Shown piece after piece: positions 8,051 through 17,327 of a DNA stretch of 64,000 nucleotides. The notes beneath the pieces were generated by a model. That model worked only from the letters and a program-made list of their open reading frames with translations, was not told where the DNA came from and made no database searches. The stretch covers positions 62,001 to 126,000 of the forward strand of contig CAVQZG010000024.1 in assembly GCA_963718305.1 (NCBI GenBank), read 5' to 3'. The DNA is from RYN-230 sp963718305. GTDB taxonomy: Bacteria > Actinomycetota > Actinomycetes > Streptosporangiales > Streptosporangiaceae. The position numbers and the translations under genes are program-made. Numbering within the stretch: position 1 is the first letter of the stretch; each line of letters opens with the position of its first letter.

Positions 8051-8787
8051 AACCCGGACTCGGGGGTCCGGACCAGGATCCGGCGGCACTCTTCGCAGCG
8101 CAGCACCTCGTCTGGCGCTGCCGCCCGGATCCGGTTCAGGTCCACGGTGTTCAGCGAGAGATGACAGCCCTGGCAGCGGCCGCCACGCAGGGCCGCGGCA
8201 CCTACCCCGTGCTGTTCCCGCAACTTCTCATAGAGCGCCATCAGGTCGGCCGGCTCTCCCGCGGCGACCTCCGCCCGCTCACCGCGGGCTTTCCCGGCCT
8301 CCTCGGCGATCTCGGCCAGGGCGGCGTCCCGCCGGGCGACGACGTCCTCGAGCTGCCCGGACAGCCCGGACCGCTCGGCGGCCAGGGCGTCCCGGCTGCT
8401 CTGCGCGCCCTCCCGGCGCTCCATCACGTCGAGCACGATCTCTTCGAGGTCAGACTGCCTGCGCACCAGCGAGGCGATCTCCGACTGGAGGTTCTCCAGC
8501 TCGCGGGCGGAGGAGACCTGGCCGCCGTCGAGCCGCTTGCGGTCCCGGTCCACCCGGGCCCTGACCTGCTCGACGTCCGCCTCGGCCTTGCCTTGCTCCC
8601 GGCCGAGATCCTTTTCCTCGGCTTCCAGGCCGACGATCTGGTCGTGCAGCTCGCGATCCCGGCCCTCGATCCGCTCGGCTTCCTCGATCTCGGGGAGCGT
8701 GCGGCGCCGGTGATCCAGGCGGCTCAGCTCGGCGTCGAAATCGGCCAACTCAAGCAGCCGCAGCTGCGCCTCGGGAGATGCTTTCAC
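8047..8787 (-). CDS. Coiled-coil zinc-ribbon protein (Rv2229c-like)
   Basis: 246 residues. A long charged coiled coil (about residues 10-185) is followed by a C4 zinc ribbon: CQGCH near residue 206 and CEEC near residue 234. This is the conserved actinobacterial partner encoded next to the RNase H/phosphatase (Rv2229c-Rv2228c). The family is thought to bind nucleic acid; no enzymatic activity is established. It starts at GTG 8787 after GGGGA and overlaps the downstream gene by four bases. Confidence 0.88.
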   Translation of the reverse strand: MKASPEAQLRLLELADFDAELSRLDHRRRTLPEIEEAERIEGRDRELHDQIVGLEAEEKDLGREQGKAEADVEQVRARVDRDRKRLDGGQVSSARELENLQSEIASLVRRQSDLEEIVLDVMERREGAQSSRDALAAERSGLSGQLEDVVARRDAALAEIAEEAGKARGERAEVAAGEPADLMALYEKLREQHGVGAAALRGGRCQGCHLSLNTVDLNRIRAAAPDEVLRCEECRRILVRTPESGL

Positions 8788-8856
8788 GGGTCCCCACGTT
8801 AGCCTGCCGCTGACCCCAGCGGAAACGCTCCGCCGCAGCGCCCGCGGAGGAAGCGA

Positions 8857-9603
8857 TCATGAGGGGAGCGCAGCCTTCATGATCATCCGCGAGGTCGGGT
8901 ACCTGGCTCCGCTGGCGGGCTCGGCCGACACCGCGAACTCGTCCCCCGCCCGCAGGCCGGACACGATCACGGGCGCCGTCATCCCGGCGCGGGGCGCGGG
9001 CAGCATGCCCGCCGCCCGGGGTCCTGAGCTGCCCATCAGCCACAGCTCGTAGCGCTCCGAGGACGGCAGCGACGGCAGCCTGGCCGCGGTGAACACGAGC
9101 GCGCGAGCCCGGTGCGACATGACGATGGTGCCCGTCCCCTGGGTGCTGGTGGCCGTCACCGTCATCATGGACGCATCCGGCGCGTTCAGCACCGCGGCGA
9201 TGGCCCGGCTGCGGGCCTGGTCCTGGTTGAGCTGCTGCTGCATGTGAAACGCCAGGCCGCCGACGACGAGCGCGATGGCCAGCACCCCGCAGGCGACGGC
9301 GATCCCCCAGCGGCGGCCCGGCCACGGGGTGGCCCGGGCCGGCCGCAGCACAGGCGGGTTCTGCCTGGTGCGGGCGGCGGCGGCCATCACCCGCTCGCGC
9401 ATCCCCTCCGGCGGCTGGGTGGCCAGCGTGTCCGACAGCCGGGCCGTGGCCTCCTGCAGTCCGCGGGCTTCCTGGGCGCACGCCGGGCAGCCGCTGAGGT
9501 GCCGCTCGAAACGCGCCCGGTCAGAAGCGCCCAGGGCGTCGAGGGCGTAGGCACCCGCCAGGGTGTGCGGATCGGTACGGCGGAACCGGAAGCTGCCCAC
9601 CAC
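8857..9603 (-). CDS. rskA: Anti-sigma factor, RskA family
   Basis: 248 residues. The N-terminal anti-sigma domain has HLSGCPAC (residues ~34-41), the HxxxCxxC zinc-binding motif. One membrane helix lies at ~99-117 (IAVACGVLAIALVVGGLAF), then an extracytoplasmic RskA C-terminal domain (ERYELWLMG, FAVSAEPASG). In the family, periplasmic signals trigger proteolysis of the anti-sigma factor and release of the sigma factor. Translation starts at GTG 9603, directly after the TAG of the sigma gene, so the two are made together. Confidence 0.9.
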   Translation of the reverse strand: MVGSFRFRRTDPHTLAGAYALDALGASDRARFERHLSGCPACAQEARGLQEATARLSDTLATQPPEGMRERVMAAAARTRQNPPVLRPARATPWPGRRWGIAVACGVLAIALVVGGLAFHMQQQLNQDQARSRAIAAVLNAPDASMMTVTATSTQGTGTIVMSHRARALVFTAARLPSLPSSERYELWLMGSSGPRAAGMLPAPRAGMTAPVIVSGLRAGDEFAVSAEPASGARYPTSRMIMKAALPS

Positions 9604-10236
9604 CTAGTCCACCCCCAGGCAGTCGCGGAGCCGGATCAGGCCGTCGCGCATCCGCGTCTTCACCGTCCCGACCGGCACCTTCAGCAGCGCGGCCACCTCG
9701 CGGTAGGTGAAGCCCCGGTAGTACGCGAGGGTGATCGACTCCTGCTGCAGCCCGGTGAGCGAGCCGAGGCAACGGCGGACGCGTTCGGCGTCCAGCCGGG
9801 CGGCCACGGTCTCCGCCACCACGTCGTAGGAGACCTCCGGCTTGGCCGCGCGCTGTTCACGGGCCGCCGCGGCCTGCTCGGACCGCACCCGGTCCACGGC
9901 CCGGCGGTGGGCCAGGGTCATCACCCAGGCCTTCGCGGTGCCCCGCGCGGCGTCGAAGCGGGCCGCGTCGCGCCACACCTCCAGCATGACTTCCTGGGCG
10001 ACCTCCTCGGCCTGGGCCGGATCCCGCAGCACGCTCCGCGCGACGCCGAACACGTGCCCCGCGAGCTGCCCGTAGACCAGGCCGTAGGCGGCCTCGTCGC
10101 CCCGGGCCACCAGGCCGAGCAGCAGCCCCAGATCGCCGCCGGCCGGCCCGGCCGCCGGAGCCCCGGAGCCGGGCTCCCCCGCGCCTGCCCCGTCAGCGCC
10201 CTCCCCGCGCGCAGGCCAGGGCTGGCCGTCGGTCAT
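9604..10236 (-). CDS. sigK: ECF RNA polymerase sigma factor, SigK-like
   Basis: Region 2 is visible as AYGLVYGQLAGHVFGVARSV through EEVAQEVMLEVWRDAARFD; region 4 as LTGLQQESITLAYYRGFTY with the HTH EVAALLKVPVGTVKTRMRDG. Neighbourhood and order with RskA match the mycobacterial sigK-rskA unit. AAAGGA ends at 10244, giving a good 7-base spacer to ATG 10236; the ATG at 10242 is almost in contact. The low-complexity Gly/Ala N-terminal tail precedes region 2. The molybdopterin oxidoreductase reads away divergently and could share control. Confidence 0.88.
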   Translation of the reverse strand: MTDGQPWPARGEGADGAGAGEPGSGAPAAGPAGGDLGLLLGLVARGDEAAYGLVYGQLAGHVFGVARSVLRDPAQAEEVAQEVMLEVWRDAARFDAARGTAKAWVMTLAHRRAVDRVRSEQAAAAREQRAAKPEVSYDVVAETVAARLDAERVRRCLGSLTGLQQESITLAYYRGFTYREVAALLKVPVGTVKTRMRDGLIRLRDCLGVD

Positions 10237-10331
10237 CTGCATGTCCTTTATTCGTTGCCGCACCGGGTGTGGCTTGGCCCTCAGGGGCAATCCGCGGCAA
10301 TCCGTCTCGCCGTCGGCTACGAATAGACCCT

Positions 10332-12099
10332 GTGAGAGATCATTCTGACTCGCCCGCGGCCTGGCGTGGAGCAGTTGTCGGCCTGCTTATGGCCTGGGTC
10401 GCGCTGGGAGTCGGCCAGTTGATCGCCGGGATCGGCCGGCCGCAGGGCTCGCCGGTCGCGGCCGTGGGCAGTGCGGCCATCGACCACACCCCGCCAGCCG
10501 TGAAGAACTTTGCCATCTCGGCGTTCGGCTCTCACGACAAGATGGTCCTGGTCATCGGCATCCTGGTGGTGCTGGCGGTGTTCTCCGCGGCCATCGGCAT
10601 CGCCGCGATGCACCGGCTCCGCAACGGCTACATCGGGCTGGCCCTGTTCGCCATCATCGGCCTGGCCGCCGCGCTGACCCGCCCGGACGCGTCCCTGTGG
10701 GATGTGCTGCCCACCCTGATCGGCGCCCTGGCCGGGGGGTACGTGCTGTCGCGGCTGGTCCGCGTGGCCGGCGGCCGCGAACCGCGCCCGCTCGCCCCCG
10801 GCGGGACGGCCCCGGCGGTGCCGCCGCGCCCCCGGGGTATCGCCCCGCGAACTGACTTCCCCCGGCCGGACTTCATCGTGCCCGCCGACCCGGCCTCGGC
10901 CAGCGAGCCGGAGGACGAGCCGACCGCCCAGGCTCGCCAGCCCGGCTCAGCCAGCCCAGTCCCAGCCAGTACCGGCGCGCCCGGTCCCGAACTTTCGCAG
11001 CGGGCCCCCCTCGGACCAACCGCGCCGGCCCCCCTGGCAGCCTGGCCGCCGCAGCTTCCTGGCCGCGAGCGGGCTGGCCGTGGCCGCGGGCGGCGTCGCC
11101 GCCCTGGCCGGCCGGGGCCTCTCCGAGCGCTCGAACGTCTCGGCTGCCTTGTCCCACATCCGGTTCCCGAAGGCCGCGCACCCGGTGCCGCCCCTGCCGG
11201 CCGGGGTGAACCTCGACATCCAGGGCCTGAGCCCGTTCGTGACCCCGAACTCCGACTTCTACCGGGTGGACACCGCGCTGATCCTGCCCCAGGTGGCGCC
11301 GCAGACCTGGCAGCTGCGCATCCACGGGATGGTGGAGCGCGAGATCACCATCAGCTACCACGAGCTGCTGAAGCGCCCGCTGATCGAGGACTGGATCACG
11401 CTGTGCTGCGTCTCCAATCCGGTGGCCGGTCCCTACATCGGGAACGCCAAGTGGCTCGGCGCCAGCCTGGCCAGCCTGCTGCGGGCCGCGCGGCCGAGAG
11501 CCGGCGCCGACCAGCTGGTATGCACCTCCACCGACGGGTTCACCTCGGGCACCCCGCTGGCCACGGTCCTGGACGGCCGGGACGCGCTGCTGGCCGTGGC
11601 CATGAACGGCGCCCCGCTGCCGGTGGCGCACGGCTTCCCGGTCCGGATGGTGACCCCCGGCCTCTACGGGTACGTGTCCGCCACCAAATGGGTCACCGAC
11701 ATCAAGGTCACCACGTTCCGCGGCAACTTTGCCTACTGGGCCCAGCGTGGCTGGTCGCAGCGGGCCCCGATCAAGACCGAGTCCCGCATTGACGTGCCGG
11801 GCAGCTCGGTGTCCGCGGGGCCGCAGCAGGTGGCCGGGGTGGCCTGGGCCCAGCACAAGGGCATCGACGCGGTGCACGTGCGGGTGGACCGCGGGCCGTG
11901 GCACCAGGCCCGGCTGGCCGCGGTGCCCGGGATCGACACCTGGCGCCAGTGGGCCTGGGACTGGGTCGCCACCCGCGGCAACCACGTCATCGAGGCGCGG
12001 GCCACCGACGCGACCGGCTACACGCAGACGGCCCTGCAGGAACCACCCGAGCCCAACGGCGCCAGCGGTTATCCGAGCATCACGGTGGCCGTCAGCTGA
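10332..12099 (+). CDS. Molybdopterin-dependent oxidoreductase with membrane anchor, frame interrupted
   Basis: The first part (from GTG 10332) encodes about four membrane helices (AVVGLLMAWVALGVGQLIAG, VLVIGILVVLAVFSAAIG and others) and a Pro-rich linker. The second part, in the +1 frame, reads RRSFLAASGLAVAAGG, then the sulfite-oxidase/YedY-type fold with LCCVSNPVAGPYIGNAKWLG, whose Cys would ligate molybdenum, and ends with an Ig-like domain (WAWDWVATRGNHVIEARATD). Family proteins have both parts in one chain. The frame changes between ~10880 and 11045 in GC-rich repeats, so this is either an indel error or a broken gene. GTG 11080 is an internal possibility without a clear ribosome site. 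Confidence 0.82.
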
Positions 12100-12149
12100 C
12101 GATTCTTGTCCGCAACGAAAACCCCCCGGCCGACTCCCTCAGACCACAG

Positions 12150-12173
12150 GTCAGCCACCTACGGGTGGCTGAC
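12150..12173. terminator. Bidirectional terminator hairpin
   Basis: GTCAGCCACC (12150-12159) and GGTGGCTGAC (12164-12173) form a perfect 10-bp stem with a TACG loop. It lies between the convergent oxidoreductase and hydrolase genes and touches the hydrolase stop codon. There is no T tract, as is common for actinobacterial terminators. Confidence 0.75.
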
Positions 12174-13009
12174 TAGAGCAGCTGGTCGCGGATCTGGCCG
12201 GACAGGTAGGCACTCAGCCAGCGGGCCAGTTCGTCGAACACGAGCCTGCGGGCCGCGCCGCCGGGCAGCGCCTGGCCGGGCTGGGCCCCGTCGAGCCGCA
12301 GCCAGGTCACGTGGGCGCCGAGCCGGATCGTGGCCCTGGCGCCGGCCCCGGGCAGCGCGAGCCGCCCGCCGGTGCCGCCCGGCGCGTCCCAGTCTTCGGA
12401 CGGGCACAGCACCAGGACCGGACAGCTGATATCCAGGCCGCGCCGGACCCGGCGGCGGGCCACCGCGAGGAGCGGCGGGGTGCGCCGGCTCGGCACGGTG
12501 AGCCGGCGGCCTACCGTCTGGGCCAGCCACGAGCCGCCCCGCAGCGACGGGCTGGCCAGGACCAGCGCATCGGCTGGCTGGCTGGCCCGCCGGGCGTGGC
12601 ACCACAGCGCCGCGATGATCGCCCCGCTGGCGTGGGCGCACAGCACCACGGTCTCGATGCCGTCCGCCTCCCGCACGTGCCGCACGGCCGTGTCCAGGCA
12701 GGCCAGGTACTCCCCCAGTTCCTCCGCGTGATTCTCCGCCGCGGGGCGGCCCGGATCATCCAGCCGCCGCAGGTCGGCGACGTAGAAGTGGAACCCCCGC
12801 TCGGTGTACCAGCTAGCCAGGTCGGCTGGCACGAAAGCGTCGTTCATGCAGTGCAGGTAGATCACCGCCCGCTTGGTCGGCCGGGCGCTGCGCCGGCGGA
12901 GCACCGCCCCGTCCAGGCCGTGCGTTCCCGATGGCTCCTCCTGCAGCAACGGAAGCGTCACCGCCTCATAACCCTCCGCCGCACCGTGAACGTCCATGAT
13001 GAGACCCAT
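12173..13009 (-). CDS. Alpha/beta hydrolase, serine-aminopeptidase-like fold
   Basis: 278 residues. AVIYLHCMNDAFVPADLASW gives the oxyanion-hole strand and helix. The nucleophile elbow is VLCAHASGAII, an A-H-A-S-G version of GxSxG. LVLCPSEDWD supplies the acid region and LGAHVTWLRLDG the catalytic His. The fold fits monoacylglycerol-lipase or S33-type hydrolases; substrate unknown. ATG 13009 begins MGLIMDVHGAAEG; the open frame continues upstream but without homology. Convergent with the oxidoreductase. Confidence 0.72.
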   Translation of the reverse strand: MGLIMDVHGAAEGYEAVTLPLLQEEPSGTHGLDGAVLRRRSARPTKRAVIYLHCMNDAFVPADLASWYTERGFHFYVADLRRLDDPGRPAAENHAEELGEYLACLDTAVRHVREADGIETVVLCAHASGAIIAALWCHARRASQPADALVLASPSLRGGSWLAQTVGRRLTVPSRRTPPLLAVARRRVRRGLDISCPVLVLCPSEDWDAPGGTGGRLALPGAGARATIRLGAHVTWLRLDGAQPGQALPGGAARRLVFDELARWLSAYLSGQIRDQLL

Positions 13010-13240
13010 CGCGCGTTTCCCCCGTCCCCCTGGCAGCCCGGCACCCCCGCTCCGGCCGGAACTGCCCCGCATACGAAACGTCACCACGCAGTTTGGCACC
13101 GTGATCTCTGAATCACCGCGGGAAACACGCGGCCCAGCCACATCGCTGGCTGCGCGTTTGCCGTCACAGGGGAGAATTCGGCCGGCCCTCGCGCGGCCCC
13201 GCCGGCACCCGGGCGCCGCGGCTCCTCGTAGCCTCAGACC

Positions 13241-13912
13241 ATGGCGACTGGTGAGCACGAGCAGATCGAGACCGAGCGGAAGTACGACGTGGACACCGGC
13301 TTCGTCCTGCCGGACCTGACCGGGGCCGGCGGCTCCGTCAGCATGGCCCCACCGGACGTCCAGCGGCTGGAAGCTACCTACTTCGACACCGATGACCTGC
13401 GGCTGATCGGCGCGCGTATCACGCTGCGCCGCCGGACCGGCGGCGACGACGCGGGCTGGCACATCAAGCTGCCGGTCGGCGGGGACACCCGGCGCGAAGT
13501 GCATTTCCCGCTCGGCCCGCCGGGCCGGGTGGTCCCGGCCGAGATCGCCACCGAAGTCGCCCGCTGGTCGGGCGGGGCACCCCTGCGCCCGGTCGCCCGG
13601 CTGGAGACCCACCGGACCGTGCGGCGCCTGCTCGGCGAGTCGGGCGAGGTGCTCGCCGAGGTCGCCGACGACCAGGTCACCGGGTCACGGCCGGACCCGG
13701 CGGACCCGGAGTCCTGGCGGCTGCAGGACACCTGGCGGGAAGTGGAGGTCGAGCTGAAATCCGGAACCCCGGAACTGCTGGACGCGGCGGCGGCCGGGCT
13801 GGCCGCGGCGGGCGCCAGGCCGTCCCGGTCGGCCTCGAAACTGGCCCGGGTCCTGCACCGGGACCCGTCCAGCGGAAGTGCACGCCCCGGTGCTTGCCGG
13901 ACTGGTTGGTGA
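13241..13912 (+). CDS. CYTH-domain protein, C-terminal part lost to IS110 remnant
   Basis: Residues ~7-208 are a CYTH (triphosphate tunnel) domain: IETERKYDVD is the ExExK signature, TYFDTDDLRLIGARITLRRR and EVEVELKSGTPELL follow. Actinobacterial relatives usually continue into a CHAD domain and act on or bind inorganic triphosphate or polyphosphate. Here the native reading ends at about LARVLHRDP (13869); the last ~14 codons are antisense transposase sequence from the adjoining IS110 remnant. No CHAD sequence is found on the far side, so the insertion came with a deletion. ATG 13241 is the natural start. The CYTH fold itself may still be made. Confidence 0.82.
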   Translation: MATGEHEQIETERKYDVDTGFVLPDLTGAGGSVSMAPPDVQRLEATYFDTDDLRLIGARITLRRRTGGDDAGWHIKLPVGGDTRREVHFPLGPPGRVVPAEIATEVARWSGGAPLRPVARLETHRTVRRLLGESGEVLAEVADDQVTGSRPDPADPESWRLQDTWREVEVELKSGTPELLDAAAAGLAAAGARPSRSASKLARVLHRDPSSGSARPGACRTGW

Positions 13913-14864
13913 CCGGAGTGACCCCGGCGAGGGCGGCGACGGAGTCGGGGTGCTCGTAGGCTGGGCGGGCGTCGCCCCACTCGGCGAGCACCTGGGCGGC
14001 GTTGACCTGACCCGACCTTGGCAGCGACGTGAAGATCGCGCCGTCCGGGTGTTCCCCGAGGTGGGCGGCGGCAGAGCGGTCGAGGTTCTTCACCGAGGCG
14101 TTCAGCGCGGTGAGCACGCCGACCGCGGCGAGCACGGCGTCGCGGAGTCCTTCGGTGAGGGCTTCGCCGGTGGCGCCGGCCGGTGCGTGGCGCAGGCGCG
14201 CCAGGAGCTGCGCGGCGGTGCGGCGGCCGCAGTAGCCGTGCTTGACGCAGAACGCCGTCATCCGCTTCTCGCCCAGGTGCGCGGCTGCGGCCGGGGTGGG
14301 GTAGCGGGTGAGGAACTCCAGGCTGACCGGCGACTCGACGTCGGCGAAGATGACCCGGGCGCCGGGCCAGTGCGCGTCCAGCAGGGCGGAGAGCTGGTTG
14401 GTGGCCGCGACCCGCATCTCCACCAGGTCACCGCGGGCCCGCACGATGGCGCGCAGCGCTTTTGCCTGGTCGGAGTAGGGGGCGGCGGCTTTCAGCTTGT
14501 GCGCCCGCAGCCGCAGGTACCCGGCGATCACGGCGGCGTCCCCGGCGTCGGACTTGGCGCCCGAGAGCACCTCGCCGTCGCGCCAGGTCTTGATCGCGTT
14601 CGGCTTGACCGGCACGACCGGGTGCCCGGCTTCCAGCAGCAGGTCCACCAGGCGGCCGTCCGGCCGCTCGATCGCGACCGGCATCACGCTGGCGATGCCG
14701 TGCTTGGCCAGGCGGCGGATCAGCATGGCGATCCCGTCCGCGGAATGCTCGATCACGAACTCGGCTGCGATCTTGCCCCCGGCGTTCAGCACGCATACGG
14801 CGTGAGTCTCGGCGGCCCAGTCGATCCCGGTGAAAAACAGCGCGTCAGGCAGCGCAAACGGCAC
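13872..14864 (-). pseudogene. IS110-family DEDD transposase, C-terminus missing
   Basis: From GTG 14864 (GAGGAG five bases upstream) the protein shows the RuvC-like DEDD half: FTGIDWAAETHAVCVLN, VAIERPDGRLVDLLLEAG and KSDAGDAAVIAGYLR. The Transposase_20 half follows: FTSLPRSGQVNAAQVLAEWG, then GVTPVTNQSGKHRGVHFRW with the conserved catalytic-Ser region. Family members run another ~80-100 residues; here homology stops at the CYTH junction and the frame reads into unrelated antisense sequence. Catalytic residues are present but the C-terminal part is not. Confidence 0.85.
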
Positions 14865-15060
14865 AGAAACTCCTCGCGATGGCAGCGACGGACCAGCGGG
14901 GGCGAGGCTGGCTCCCGGGCGGTCACTAACTGGCGCTCTGCGGCGCGTCCCACTGTTGCCGGTCTGCAGCCCCGGAGAAGCCGGGGGCGGTGGTGTCATG
15001 CAGGCCCTTCGCGGGCGACCGGACCAGACCGTCACCCCGGCTCCCGCCGAGTCCAACAAC
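14865..15060 (-). other. IS110 non-coding left end, possible bridge-RNA region
   Basis: In IS110-family elements the non-coding end upstream of the transposase encodes a structured guide (bridge) RNA. This interval is gene-free, GC-rich and contains short hairpins such as CCCCGGAGAAGCCGGGG (14971-14987 region). I cannot define the RNA or its loops by eye, and the outer boundary is approximate. Confidence 0.35.
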
Positions 15061-15097
15061 GAGCACCCTAGCGGTACCCGTGAGAAGGATGGTGCTA

Positions 15098-16099
15098 GTG
15101 ACCGGGCCCGCGCCGCAGACTCCGGCCCTGCCCCAGCTGCACGGCATCAAGTTCGTCACCGACGGTGGCATGGAGACCGACCTGATCTTCCACCACGGCG
15201 TCAACCTGCCGGATTTCGCGGCCTTCCCCCTGCTCGACACCGCTGAGGGACGCGGCTTGCTCACGCGCTACTACGACGGCTACGCCACCATCGCGCAGCG
15301 GGCCGGCGCTGGGCTGATGCTGGAGGCCCCGACCTGGCGGGCTAACCCCGACTGGGGCACCCGGCTCGGCTATAGCGCCGCGGATCTCACCCGCGTGAAC
15401 ACCGCGGCCATCACCCTGCTCGCCGGGCTGCGCGAGCGCTACACCACCACCCTGGGCATCGGCACCGTTCTGGTCGGCGGCATGATCGGGCCACGCAGCG
15501 ACGGCTATACCGCCGACGGGGGCCTCGATCCGGATGAGGCGGCCGGGTACCACGGTCCGCAACTCGAGGCCTTCGCCGCCGCCGGTGCCGACCTGGCCAC
15601 CGCCCTCACCCTCACTGACGTCCCGGAGGCCATCGGCATCGTCCAGGCGGCCCGCGCCGCCGGACTGCCCATCGCCATCTCCTTCACGGTCGAAACCGAC
15701 GGCCGCCTGCCCAGCGGGCCCACCATCGCCGACGCCATCACCACCGTCGACGCCGCCGCCGCGCCGGACTACTACCTGATCAACTGCGCTCACCCGACAC
15801 ACATCCGCACCGGGCTGACCCAGCCTGGAACACGGGGCCAGCCTGGAACACGGGGCCAGCCTGGAACACGGGGCCAGCCTGGAACCTGGATCGACCGGAT
15901 CATTGGCATCCGGGCCAACGCCTCACTCAAGAGCCACGCCGAACTCGACGACGCCGAGGACCTCGATGAAGGGGACATCGGCGCACTCGCCGAGGCCCAG
16001 GCCGCCCTCACCGCCGCGCTACCCGCCCTCACCATCCTCGGCGGCTGCTGCGGAACCGACCACCGCCACGTCGCCGCCTTCTGGGACCCGGCCGGCTAG
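15098..16099 (+). CDS. mmuM: Homocysteine S-methyltransferase family protein
   Basis: About 333 residues, TIM-barrel pteridine-independent methyltransferase. TDGGMETDLIFHHG opens the barrel and ILGGCCGTDHRHV carries the C-terminal Cys pair of the zinc site; an upstream Cys lies in YLINCAHPTHI. Relatives transfer a methyl group from S-methylmethionine or similar donors to homocysteine. GAGAAGG (15082-15088) fits GTG 15098; ATG 15089 touches it. A loop contains an 18-base tandem repeat (GQPGTR units) absent from the usual fold, probably a surface insertion. It ends 4 bases inside the convergent nitroreductase gene. Confidence 0.85.
   Translation: MTGPAPQTPALPQLHGIKFVTDGGMETDLIFHHGVNLPDFAAFPLLDTAEGRGLLTRYYDGYATIAQRAGAGLMLEAPTWRANPDWGTRLGYSAADLTRVNTAAITLLAGLRERYTTTLGIGTVLVGGMIGPRSDGYTADGGLDPDEAAGYHGPQLEAFAAAGADLATALTLTDVPEAIGIVQAARAAGLPIAISFTVETDGRLPSGPTIADAITTVDAAAAPDYYLINCAHPTHIRTGLTQPGTRGQPGTRGQPGTRGQPGTWIDRIIGIRANASLKSHAELDDAEDLDEGDIGALAEAQAALTAALPALTILGGCCGTDHRHVAAFWDPAG
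15821..15885 (+). repeat. 18-bp tandem repeat inside mmuM
   Basis: The unit cagcctggaacacggggc is repeated exactly three times, with a fourth partial copy to 15885. Because 18 is a multiple of three the frame is kept, giving repeated QPGTRG in the protein. Such a perfect array implies recent slippage. Confidence 0.95.
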
Positions 16100-17124
16100 A
16101 GAATCACGTCCTCGACGGGGCGGCGGGCCGTGGCCGCGGCGGTATGGGCCCGGCCGAACTGCATCAGCATCTGCGGCGCACCGGGAAGGCCGAGCCGGGA
16201 CCGGACCAGCGCGCGCAGCGGCGGCGATTCCATGGGCTGGCTGTTCAGCGCGGCGAACACCCACGAGGTCGCGGCGTGCACGAGTACCCGGTTCAGCGCC
16301 TGCCCGGCCCGCAGCCAGTCGGCCGGGGTGTCTCCCGCGGTGACCAGGATGGCCGTCGCCGGAGGCGGCGGGCCGCCCGCTTCGAGCTGGCCCTCACCGC
16401 GGCCCTGATCGAAGTCGCGCTGCGCCAGCCGCCCATCCCAGCCACCCGGCTGTTCCGTCTCGTCCTCGGGCAGGGCGGTGTAGGACCTGGACGGCACGCC
16501 GTCCCGCGCGTCGCTGCCCCGCTTCCGGGTCCAGTCCCGCAGTTCGTCGCGGACCAGGGGATTGCGCTGCTGCCACCGCGCCGCGGCGGCGACCAGGTCC
16601 CGCAGCCGGCCCCGGGATGGCTCGTCGATCAGGACCAGGGTGGCTCCCTCGGCGATCGCGTCGTGCTGCAGCCGGACCAGCAGCCCCGGCGGGATGGGCT
16701 CGGGGCTGAACGGGCCCCGGTGCGTGTGCCGGTGCGGCACCGCCGCCAGCATTTCCCAGTCCTCCGCCGTGGGCGGGACCTCCCGGTCCAGCCGGACCCG
16801 GGCGAGCAGGCCGGGGCGCCCAGGGTCGGGCAGCAGTTCCACGGCCGCCCGGTACCCCAGGTGGCGGAGGCCCAGCCGCAGGCCGAAGACGGCCGCACCG
16901 CAGCTGATCAGCATTTCCCGGCCCGCCGGATCGATGGCCCGCAGCCGCCGGGTCCGGTCGGCGTACAGGTCGAGCCCGTTCTCCCGGATCCGGAACTGCC
17001 AGGGCTGGGTGTTGTGCACCGACGGCGCCCGGCCTGCCGTCTCCACCAGGAACGCCACCTGGTCGGGAGTCAGGGCCACGCTCGCGGCGTGAGCCTGGCT
17101 GAGATCGAGCGGAATCTCCGGCAT
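16096..17124 (-). CDS. Acg-like nitroreductase family protein
   Basis: 342 residues. ETAGRAPSVHNTQPWQF (residues ~28-44) is the FMN-phosphate-binding start of Acg/Rv2032-type nitroreductases. LDLYADRTRRL follows, and SWVFAALNSQPMESPPLRAL is the family's second half. The domain is doubled and diverged compared with classical NfsB, and M. tuberculosis Acg may store FMN rather than reduce nitro compounds. AGGGGGCGAT precedes ATG 17124. It is divergent from the Ser-rich anchored protein that opens the redox cluster. Confidence 0.82.
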   Translation of the reverse strand: MPEIPLDLSQAHAASVALTPDQVAFLVETAGRAPSVHNTQPWQFRIRENGLDLYADRTRRLRAIDPAGREMLISCGAAVFGLRLGLRHLGYRAAVELLPDPGRPGLLARVRLDREVPPTAEDWEMLAAVPHRHTHRGPFSPEPIPPGLLVRLQHDAIAEGATLVLIDEPSRGRLRDLVAAAARWQQRNPLVRDELRDWTRKRGSDARDGVPSRSYTALPEDETEQPGGWDGRLAQRDFDQGRGEGQLEAGGPPPPATAILVTAGDTPADWLRAGQALNRVLVHAATSWVFAALNSQPMESPPLRALVRSRLGLPGAPQMLMQFGRAHTAAATARRPVEDVIL

Positions 17125-17327
17125 ATCGCCCCCTACACCTGCTTACTGCCAGTGTCCGAGTCGCCGTGACAGGCAGCAGAGCCGTCCGTCCTCACTGCGG
17201 AGGACCAAAGGCCCGGCGCCCGGCGGGTCCGGAACCAGCGATTCAGAGCCGCCGCAGATGAAGCCGAAACCTCAGCCACAGACCGTTGCGGAAATCTAAG
17301 GGTGTTAACTTCCGTGAAGGAGCCATG

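Larger units (their letters stand above)
13870..15060 (-). mobile_element. IS110-family insertion sequence remnant
   Basis: It comprises a C-terminally cut transposase gene (13872-14864) and its upstream non-coding end (14865 to about 15060). The downstream boundary is sharp: transposase homology (GKHRGVHFRW) stops where the CYTH gene begins, near 13870. The upstream boundary is only estimated. IS110 elements lack terminal inverted repeats, and none is seen. The missing 3' end of the element means it is probably immobile. Confidence 0.75.

Noticed and set aside
15821..15885. A CRISPR-like array in mmuM.
   Set aside because: Units are contiguous 18-mers without spacers, in frame within a gene: a simple tandem repeat.
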